Source: Agromyces sp. S2-1-8 (GTDB lineage: Bacteria; Actinomycetota; Actinomycetes; Actinomycetales; Microbacteriaceae). From it: a DNA stretch of 64,000 bases. The stretch's first letter is position 1; every line of letters starts with the position of its first letter. A program made the position numbers and the translations under genes. Shown here in pieces: positions 57,480 through 64,000 of this stretch. The notes under the pieces are model-generated. The model did not search any database and had not been told where the DNA came from. It was given only the letters and a program-made list of their open reading frames with translations. The stretch is from assembly GCF_021129215.1 (NCBI RefSeq), contig NZ_JAJOLP010000001.1:682001-746000 (forward strand). Direction: 5' to 3'.

Positions 57480-60101
57480 TCAGTCGATGCCGAACTCGGC
57501 GGCCCGTCGGGCGATCTCGCGCCGGCTCGAGAGTCCGAGCTTCGCGAGGATCGCCGAGACATGATGGTCGGCCGTCTTCGGCGAGATGTAGAGGCTCGTC
57601 GCGAGCTCGGCGTTCGTCAGCCCCTTCGCGACCAGGCGGGCGACGTCGAGCTGGCGGTTCGTGAGGCCCGAGGGGTTCGACCGGGTGCTCGCCCTGCGCT
57701 GCGCGGGCAGCCCCTCGATGCCTCGATCGGCGAGCAGGGTGCGGGCGCGTGCCGCCGAGGCATCCAGCCCCATCTCCTCGAGCCGGATCAGGGCGCCGAT
57801 CGCCGCCTCCCGGTCGGTGCCGTGCAGCTCGGCGAGCGACGCCTCGAACGGCGAACCGAGTGCGAACCAGGCCGCGGCCGCCTCCGCGTGGCGACCGGCG
57901 AGTTCGAGCCGGTGCGGCTCGGCGATGCGGGCGAGCCCGCTCGCATCGGCATCGACGGCCCGGCCGACGCGGGCGAGCCAGACCATGAGCTCTCCGATCG
58001 CCCACTGCATGCCCGGCAGTGAGGCGGCGGCGCCGAGGTGGGCCGGCGCCTCGTCGAGCCGCGCATCGGCGCCGCCGCTCATCCAACGGCGTTCGGCGAT
58101 CGCGGCGAGGGCGCCGAGGATCATGAGCGACTCCCCCAGCTCGAGCGCCAGTTCCCATGCGGTGTCGAGGTGCTCGGAGACCGTCGCGTCGTCACCGCTC
58201 GTTCGCAGCTCGACGAGCCCGAGCACGAGGTTCGGCCACACCGAGGCGAGCGGCGCACTGCCTTCGTCGAGGATGTTCGAGGCATCCTCGGCGGACGCGG
58301 CCCAGTGTCCGCGAAGCAAGTGGAGCCGTGCCCGCATGCCCGTCTGCCACTGGTAGCAGATCGGGATGTCGCGTTCGACGGTCAGCGGGATCGAGCGGGC
58401 GAGCACGGCCTCGGCCTCGCGGAAGCGGCGCGACTCGATGTCGATCGCAGCCAGATTCGAGAACGCCGTCGTGCCGACCTCGTCGAGCGAGCGGTCGAGT
58501 GCCTGCGCGGCACGCAGCAGCAGCCGGGGACGGCCGGACGGCTCGCCCTCGACGAGAGCGGCGGCCGCCTCGGTGATGGCGAAGCGGATCGCGGCGGGGT
58601 CGTCGTGCGGGCCGGCCGGCGCGTCGTCATCGTGCTCGGCCTCGAGCAGGATGGCGCGGGCAGCGGCGAGGTCGTGGCGCCGGTAGGCGAGATAGGCGAG
58701 CGTGGCACGCGCCGACGGCCCGTTCGGCGTGCCGTCGCTCGCCGCGACCGCGAGCTCGGCATGGTGCTCGGCGGCGGCACGCCGCGCCGAGTAGTACTCG
58801 ACCACGGCGCGCCGGTCGTGCGCGGCTGCCGCGCCCTCGCGGTCGCCGAGCTGCTCGCGGAGCCGCAGCGCCGCATCGATCGACGCGATCGACTCGGGCA
58901 ATCGGGACACCATGTACTGCTCCGTGCTGAGGAGCTCGAGCATCTCGGCGCGCTCGCGGCGGTGAGTGCGCTCGTCGCCCAGGTGTGCGAGTGCGAGCTC
59001 GAGGAAGGCGACCGCCTCCGAGTGCGACCCGGTGCGCGTCGCGACGTCGGCGGCGAGGGCCGCGTATCGCCGGGTGCGGGCGTCGTCGCCGGCCGCCTCC
59101 GCGTGGTGCGTCAGCACCGCGTAGTCGTTCGAGCCGAGCGCCTCGAGGGCCGTGAGCAGCCGTCGGTGCAGCAGGCTCGCGCCGCCCGGTCCGGCCGAGT
59201 CGAGCACTGCGAGCCGGGCGAGTTCGTGGCGGAACGCGATGCCGCGCCGGGCTCGCACGATGAGCCCGGTCGCCTCGAGGCGACGCAACTGCGGCAGATC
59301 GATGCCGAGTCCGGGCAACAGGCGGTCGTCGAGCGCGTCGGGTGCCGAGGCGATGAGCTGCAGGGTCTCCAGGTCGTCACCGTCGAGCGCGGTGGTACTC
59401 GCGAGCACCGCGTCGCGGATCGTCGACGGCAGCCGCTGGTCGGGATGTCGCGCGATCTCGCCGACGTAGAAGGGATTGCCGCCCGTGAGCTCGTGCGCGC
59501 GGCCCGGGTCGACCCCGGTACCCGCGAGCACGGCTGCGACCGACGCGACCGACAGCGGCTGCATCGTGATCGACGACGCCGTCTCGAGTCGAGCGACGTC
59601 GCCGAGGAGCGGGAGCAGCGGATGCCCGACACCGATGACGGTGTCGCGGTAGCTCACGATGAGCAGCACCGGCAGCGCGTCGATGCGGCGCACGAGGTAG
59701 CGCAGCATCTCGACCGAGGCGGCGTCGATCCACTGCGCGTCCTCGATGACGAGTACCGTCGCGCGGTCGGCGACCGCCGCGACGAACGCGCCTTCGCCGT
59801 CGAGCGGGGATGTCGCGCCACCGCCCGGTGCGACATTCGAGCCGCCGGGCCGCGAAATCGCATCGAGCTCGCCCAGCGCGTCGGCGATGGGGCCGAGCGG
59901 CCGGGGCGTGGTCAGCGGATCGCAGAGGCCGCGGAGCAGGTGCGGCCCCGAGGCCGGTGCACTGCCGAACGCGGCGCGGATGAGGCTCGTCTTGCCGGCG
60001 CCGGCATCACCGGTCACCGTGACGACGCGGCCGCCCTCTTCGATGCGTCGCGCCCCGTCGCGGAGCGTCGCGAGCTCGGGCTCGCGCTCGAACAGCCCCA
60101 T
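57480..60101 (-). CDS. Large ATP-binding LuxR-family regulator (LAL type)
   Basis: 873 residues. N-terminal AAA/STAND ATPase: Walker A VTGDAGAGKTSLIRAAF near residue 30, Walker B VLVIEDAQWIDAASVEML. A long TPR-like helical middle is followed by a C-terminal LuxR HTH (LTNRQLDVARLVAKGLTNAE, LYISPKTADHHVSAILAKLG). LAL/MalT-type regulators bind an inducer through the ATPase/TPR part; the inducer and targets are unknown. The ATG at 60101 is preferred; longer upstream sequence is not conserved-looking. Confidence 0.88.
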   Translation of the reverse strand: MGLFEREPELATLRDGARRIEEGGRVVTVTGDAGAGKTSLIRAAFGSAPASGPHLLRGLCDPLTTPRPLGPIADALGELDAISRPGGSNVAPGGGATSPLDGEGAFVAAVADRATVLVIEDAQWIDAASVEMLRYLVRRIDALPVLLIVSYRDTVIGVGHPLLPLLGDVARLETASSITMQPLSVASVAAVLAGTGVDPGRAHELTGGNPFYVGEIARHPDQRLPSTIRDAVLASTTALDGDDLETLQLIASAPDALDDRLLPGLGIDLPQLRRLEATGLIVRARRGIAFRHELARLAVLDSAGPGGASLLHRRLLTALEALGSNDYAVLTHHAEAAGDDARTRRYAALAADVATRTGSHSEAVAFLELALAHLGDERTHRRERAEMLELLSTEQYMVSRLPESIASIDAALRLREQLGDREGAAAAHDRRAVVEYYSARRAAAEHHAELAVAASDGTPNGPSARATLAYLAYRRHDLAAARAILLEAEHDDDAPAGPHDDPAAIRFAITEAAAALVEGEPSGRPRLLLRAAQALDRSLDEVGTTAFSNLAAIDIESRRFREAEAVLARSIPLTVERDIPICYQWQTGMRARLHLLRGHWAASAEDASNILDEGSAPLASVWPNLVLGLVELRTSGDDATVSEHLDTAWELALELGESLMILGALAAIAERRWMSGGADARLDEAPAHLGAAASLPGMQWAIGELMVWLARVGRAVDADASGLARIAEPHRLELAGRHAEAAAAWFALGSPFEASLAELHGTDREAAIGALIRLEEMGLDASAARARTLLADRGIEGLPAQRRASTRSNPSGLTNRQLDVARLVAKGLTNAELATSLYISPKTADHHVSAILAKLGLSSRREIARRAAEFGID

Positions 60102-60177
60102 GACAGCAGCGTACGTGTCATGGGGCCGGTTCGGGTGGGCGGTTTCGAGCATGCCGGCGGCCGGGGAGCCGACTCGC

Positions 60178-60432
60178 TCAGAGCAGCCGGCCGCCGACGG
60201 CGCCGCGCTGCGAGTCCGCGCGAAGCCGGGCGGCGATCCGTCGGTTCTCGAGGGCGAGCGCAACCGTCTCATGGCTGAGCGGGTCGCGTGGTCGGCGTCG
60301 CCGGGCGAACGCGCCGACGACGGCGAACGCATGTGCGAGGTGCGCCGTCAAGCGGCCCCTCAACGCGTCGACGTGCTCGGCCGCCGCGGCGCTCGACGCG
60401 AACACCACGGTCGTTGCGGTGTCCATGGCCAT
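60178..60432 (-). CDS. Small hypothetical protein coupled to DUF4242
   Basis: 84 residues: MAMDTATTVVFASSAAAAEH, then a helical stretch (VDALRGRLTAHLAHAFAVVG) and a basic, Arg-rich C-terminal half. Its ATG shares a base with the stop of the DUF4242 gene (TGATG arrangement), which suggests translation by re-initiation. No family recognised; could be a small DNA- or membrane-associated protein, or spurious. Confidence 0.45.
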   Translation of the reverse strand: MAMDTATTVVFASSAAAAEHVDALRGRLTAHLAHAFAVVGAFARRRRPRDPLSHETVALALENRRIAARLRADSQRGAVGGRLL

Positions 60433-60713
60433 CACGCCATCTCGGCGGCCGTGTGCGGGCCGAACTCGGCGACGACCTCCGAGACGAGGTTCGCGGGGAA
60501 CCCGCCCCGTCGGGCGTGCTCCCGCACCGTCTCGGCGTCGTCGGTGCGGTGCACGCAGTACAGCTTGTCGCCGGCGACGTAGGTGGTGACCCAGTCGTAC
60601 TCGACGCCGAGCGAGTCGACGGCGGCGTTCGAGACCGTCGAGATCTCTGCGAGTTCGGCGTGGCTCAGGCGAGCCGCGCCGGGCACTTCGCGTTCGATGA
60701 TGAATGTCTTCAT
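60432..60713 (-). CDS. DUF4242-domain protein
   Basis: 93 residues from ATG 60713: MKTFIIEREVPGAARLSHAE, STVSNAAVDSLGVEYDWVTT and YVAGDKLYCVHRTDDAETVR are the DUF4242 (nickel-binding/ferredoxin-like) pattern, often described as SCO4226-like. Function not established. GGAACGGAACC precedes the start. Confidence 0.85.
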   Translation of the reverse strand: MKTFIIEREVPGAARLSHAELAEISTVSNAAVDSLGVEYDWVTTYVAGDKLYCVHRTDDAETVREHARRGGFPANLVSEVVAEFGPHTAAEMA

Positions 60714-61180
60714 GGTTCCGTTCCTTCGAGTGCGTCCGGCGGCTGCCGGACGAATCAATGGTCCGGTCGTCGGGCGTTGCGGGGCATCGGGAGAACCTCC
60801 CCATGTTCGGCCGAGGTGCACTCCCCGCGACGAGTCCCGTGCGCGAGCGCGCCGACGACGCGGTCGAGTAGCGGGTCGAACTTCCGCCCGGTGAAAGAAG
60901 TGCAGATCCTTCGAGGCGAATCGGGCGGAAAACCTTCGTCACCGCCGTTCGCGCGTCTACGCTGATGCCGAGCCTCGCTGCGACGGTCACAGGCACGCAA
61001 CGATTCCGCATAACGGAACGTAACTTTCTCATCAAGGAAGTTCTGTGACCATACAGTGGGTGCTCGGCATGCAGCACCGTCGCCGCAGCGGGGTCCTCCC
61101 GTCCCGCGTCGACGGTGACGCACGCTGAGGCGGTCGCACCCGGCGACCGTCTCGACGAGGCAGACGAGAAGGAGCACCGC
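60714..61180. promoter_or_regulatory. Control region between DUF4242 and pntA
   Basis: 467 bp without a credible gene. Near 61022-61042 is an inverted repeat AACTT(TC)...(GG)AAGTT, followed by TACAGT (61052-61057) as a possible -10 box of pntAB. The rest shows no clear structure. Confidence 0.5.
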
Positions 61181-62800
61181 ATGACGCGCATCGGGGTCGT
61201 CACCGAGCAACCGCCCGAGACCAGGGTCGCCGCGACGCCGGCGACCGTGAAGCAGTTGATCTCGCTCGGCTACGAGGTGATCGTCGAGGCCGGTGCGGGC
61301 GCCGCCTCCGCGTTCCCCGACGAGGCCTACGTCGACGCCGGTGCGACGATCGTCGGCACCGCCGAGGCGCTCGCCGCCGGCGTCGTGCTCAAGGTCAACG
61401 CGCCGACGGAGGCCGAGATCGCCGGCCTGCAGCCCGGTGCGACGGTCGTCGGCCTGCTGGCCCCGGCGTTCAAGCCCGAACTCCTCGAGGCGCTGGCCGG
61501 ACGCGGCGTCACCGCGCTCGCCATGGACGCGGTGCCGCGCATCTCGCGCGCCCAGTCGATGGACGTGCTGAGCTCGATGGCGAACATCGCCGGCTATCGC
61601 GCCGTCGTCGAGGCCGCGCACGAGTTCGGCCGATTCTTCACGGGCCAGGTCACCGCCGCCGGCAAGGTTCCGCCGGCGAAGGTGCTCGTCGCGGGTGCCG
61701 GCGTCGCGGGGCTCGCGGCGATCGGGGCCGCCTCCAGCCTCGGCGCCATCGTGCGCGCGACCGACCCGCGCCCCGAGGTCGCCGACCAGGTCAGGTCGAT
61801 CGGCGGCGAGTACCTCAAGGTCGAGGTCGAGGTCGAGCAGTCGACCGACGGCTACGCCAAGGCGACGAGCGAGGCCTACGACCGCCGCGCCGCGGAGATC
61901 TACTCCGAGCAGGCGGCCGATGTCGACATCGTCATCACGACGGCGCTCATCCCCGGACGCGCGGCCCCGCGGCTCATCACCGCGGCCGACGTCGCGAGCA
62001 TGAAGTCGGGCAGCGTCATCGTCGACATGGCGGCCGGCATGGGCGGCAACGTCGAGGGCTCGGTGGCGGGCGAGCGCATCGTCACGCCGAACGGCGTCGT
62101 CATCCTCGGCTACACCGACCTCGCATCGCGCCTGCCCACGCAGGCCTCGCAGCTCTACGGCACCAACGTCGTCAACCTGATGAAGCTCATCACCCCGGGC
62201 AAGGACGGCGAGCCGTCGCTCGACTTCGACGACATCGTGCAGCGCTCGGTGACGGTCGCGAAGGACGGCGCGGTCACCTGGCCGCCGCCGCCCGTGCAGG
62301 TCTCGGCCGCGCCCGCCGCGGCATCGCCGAAGCCGGATGCCTCGGCCGAGGCATCCGCGACGCAGAAGCAGCCCATGTCGGCCGGCAGGAAGGTCGCGCT
62401 CATCGCGGTCGGCGTCGCCGCGCTGTTCCTCGTCAACGCGGTCGCTCCCCCGCCGCTGCCGCAGCACTTCACGGTGCTCGTGCTCGCGATCGTCGTCGGC
62501 TTCTACGTCATCGGCAAGGTGGCGCACGCGCTGCACACGCCGCTCATGAGCGTGACGAACGCCATCTCGGGCATCATCGTCGTCGGCGCGATGGTGCAGA
62601 TCACGAGCGACCAGCCCGTCGTGCAGATCCTCGCGGCGGTCGCCGTGCTGCTCGCGAGCATCAACATCTTCGGCGGTTTCGCCGTGACCCGACGCATGCT
62701 GGCGATGTTCGCGAAGGGTGCCGCGCCCGCCGCCGCGCCGACGGCCCCTGCCGCCGCCCGCGCCGCCGCCAAGGCCGAGACTGGAGCCGACCGTGCCTGA
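61181..62800 (+). CDS. pntA: NAD(P) transhydrogenase alpha subunit
   Basis: 539 residues from ATG 61181 (GAGAAGGAG upstream). The N-terminal NAD(H)-binding domain dI includes [40 protein letters not shown] and the RQD-loop equivalent. A Pro/Ala linker ([20 protein letters not shown]) is followed by membrane segments of the alpha subunit ([54 protein letters not shown]). Unlike three-gene systems, domain I and the membrane part are fused. With PntB it couples proton flow to NADPH formation. Overlaps pntB by 8 bp. Confidence 0.95.
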   Translation: MTRIGVVTEQPPETRVAATPATVKQLISLGYEVIVEAGAGAASAFPDEAYVDAGATIVGTAEALAAGVVLKVNAPTEAEIAGLQPGATVVGLLAPAFKPELLEALAGRGVTALAMDAVPRISRAQSMDVLSSMANIAGYRAVVEAAHEFGRFFTGQVTAAGKVPPAKVLVAGAGVAGLAAIGAASSLGAIVRATDPRPEVADQVRSIGGEYLKVEVEVEQSTDGYAKATSEAYDRRAAEIYSEQAADVDIVITTALIPGRAAPRLITAADVASMKSGSVIVDMAAGMGGNVEGSVAGERIVTPNGVVILGYTDLASRLPTQASQLYGTNVVNLMKLITPGKDGEPSLDFDDIVQRSVTVAKDGAVTWPPPPVQVSAAPAAASPKPDASAEASATQKQPMSAGRKVALIAVGVAALFLVNAVAPPPLPQHFTVLVLAIVVGFYVIGKVAHALHTPLMSVTNAISGIIVVGAMVQITSDQPVVQILAAVAVLLASINIFGGFAVTRRMLAMFAKGAAPAAAPTAPAAARAAAKAETGADRA

Positions 62801-64000
62801 GACCACGACCCTGCTGACCCCGGCGTCGATCGCCGGAGCCGCCTACATCGTCGCGGCGCTGCTGTTCATCATGAGCCTCGCGGGGCTCAGCCGGCACGAG
62901 ACCTCCCGAGCCGGGGTCGGCTACGGCATCGCCGGCATGGCGATCGCGCTCGTCGCGACCGTATGGGTGACGTTCGCGGGAGCGTGGGGAACACCCGCGG
63001 TGACGACCGGGCTCATCCTGCTCGTCGTCGCGGTGATCGTCGGCGCGGCGATCGGCCTGTGGCGAGCCCGCGTGGTCGCGATGACGGGCATGCCCGAGCT
63101 CATCGCCCTGCTGCACAGCTTCGTCGGCCTCGCAGCCGTGCTCGTCGGCTGGAACGGGGCGCTCGATGAAACCGGCATGACCGGCGCGCTCCTCGACATC
63201 CACCACGCCGAGGTCTTCATCGGCGTCTTCATCGGCGCCGTCACGTTCACCGGGTCGATCGTCGCGTTCCTCAAGCTCTCGGCCCGCATGAAGTCGGCGC
63301 CGCTCATGCTGCCCGGCAAGAACGCGCTCAACCTCGGCGCACTCGTCGCCTTCGTCGTGCTCACCGTCTGGTACGTCGTCACGCCCGAGCTGTGGCTGCT
63401 CGTCGTCGTGACGCTGCTCGCGCTCGCGCTCGGCTGGCACCTCGTCGCCTCGATCGGCGGCGGCGACATGCCGGTCGTCATCTCGATGCTGAACAGCTAC
63501 TCGGGCTGGGCGGCGGCCGCTGCGGGCTTCCTGCTCAACAACGACCTGCTCATCGTCACCGGTGCGCTCGTCGGCTCGTCGGGTGCCTACCTCTCGTACA
63601 TCATGTGCAAGGCGATGAACCGGTCGTTCATCTCCGTCATCGCGGGCGGCTTCGGCATCGCCGCGCCGTCGTCGAGCGGCGAGGTCGAGGGCGAGACGCA
63701 CGAGGTCGACGCCGAGGCCGTCGCCGCACTGCTGAGCGACGCCTCGACCGTCATCATCACCCCCGGCTACGGCATGGCCGTCGCCCAGGCGCAGTACCCC
63801 GTGGCCGAGCTCACGAGCCGGCTGCGCGAGCGTGGCGTCGAGGTGCGGTTCGGGATCCATCCGGTCGCCGGTCGCCTGCCCGGGCACATGAACGTGCTGC
63901 TCGCCGAGGCGAAGGTGCCGTACGACATCGTCGAGGAGATGGACGAGATCAACGACGACCTCGCGGCGACCGATGTCGTGCTCGTCATCGGCGCCAACGA
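62793..64000 (+). CDS. pntB: NAD(P) transhydrogenase beta subunit (3' end outside window)
   Basis: About 402 residues are present from GTG 62793 (GGAG 6 nt upstream). Membrane domain dII with many helices ([99 protein letters not shown]), then the start of the NADP-binding domain dIII ([48 protein letters not shown] at the edge). Translationally coupled with pntA. Confidence 0.95.
   Translation, partial: MPETTTLLTPASIAGAAYIVAALLFIMSLAGLSRHETSRAGVGYGIAGMAIALVATVWVTFAGAWGTPAVTTGLILLVVAVIVGAAIGLWRARVVAMTGMPELIALLHSFVGLAAVLVGWNGALDETGMTGALLDIHHAEVFIGVFIGAVTFTGSIVAFLKLSARMKSAPLMLPGKNALNLGALVAFVVLTVWYVVTPELWLLVVVTLLALALGWHLVASIGGGDMPVVISMLNSYSGWAAAAAGFLLNNDLLIVTGALVGSSGAYLSYIMCKAMNRSFISVIAGGFGIAAPSSSGEVEGETHEVDAEAVAALLSDASTVIITPGYGMAVAQAQYPVAELTSRLRERGVEVRFGIHPVAGRLPGHMNVLLAEAKVPYDIVEEMDEINDDLAATDVVLVIGAN

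Noticed and set aside
58038-60278. Plus-strand frame of 746 codons opposite the LuxR-type regulator
   Set aside because: Antisense shadow; the minus strand has clear Walker and HTH motifs.

Overview
The window is a high-GC, densely coded chromosomal segment around the replication origin of an actinobacterium. The order gyrA-gyrB-DUF721-recF-dnaN-oriC-dnaA | rpmH-rnpA-yidD-yidC-jag-rsmG-parA-parB, followed by trxA/trxB/murJ/DUF6049/cca and rpsF-ssb-rpsR-rplI-dnaB, together with the protein sequences, fits Microbacteriaceae (Agromyces-like). The genus is an inference; no rRNA gene is present to fix it.

Layout. 1-9.35 kb: replication genes on the minus strand (gyrA is cut by the window edge). 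7.6-7.9 kb: probable oriC between dnaN and dnaA. 9.8-12.9 kb: ribosomal protein L34, RNase P protein, membrane insertase and RNA-modification genes on the plus strand. 12.9-16.05 kb: a 3.2-kb stretch with no credible gene, sprinkled with parS sites (GTTTCACGTGAAAC). In all, eight parS-type sites lie between jag and parA, one of them inside parA, whose product has an unusual N-terminal extension of about 325 disordered, acidic residues. 16-28.5 kb: ParAB, D-Ala-D-Ala ligase, aminotransferase, thioredoxin system, MurJ lipid II flippase, a large surface protein and the CCA-adding enzyme. 28.7-33.56 kb: an AbiEi/PD-(D/E)XK-like protein, the rpsF-ssb-rpsR-rplI operon and dnaB. dnaB is preceded by an AT-rich leader carrying two perfect DnaA boxes and a 13-bp inverted repeat.

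33.576-45.604 kb: starting 17 bp after the dnaB stop is a 12.0-kb insertion that I consider the most interesting object here. It begins TGTAGGTTCCGC, ends GCGGAACCTACA, and is flanked by a perfect 15-bp direct repeat. It consists of two cargo modules abutting end-to-end at a perfect 20-bp palindrome (40643-40662). Each module has its own inverted ends with subterminal repeats, but neither has a recognisable transposase. Module I (7.1 kb) carries a MacB-type ABC exporter, a small membrane protein, a histidine kinase/response regulator pair and a DHA2-type drug exporter, with a shared palindromic operator. Module II (5.0 kb) carries an HNH/zinc-finger-like protein, an ECF42-type sigma factor with its YCII partner, MmcQ/YjbR, Ohr, a DHFR-like reductase and a truncated small protein.

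45.9-60.7 kb: ordinary accessory genes: small stress or enzyme-like proteins, TetR and IclR regulators, a flavin monooxygenase, a MATE exporter and a large LuxR-type ATPase regulator. 61.2-64 kb: proton-translocating transhydrogenase pntA-pntB (pntB runs off the end). No rRNA, tRNA, CRISPR array or intact transposase was recognised.
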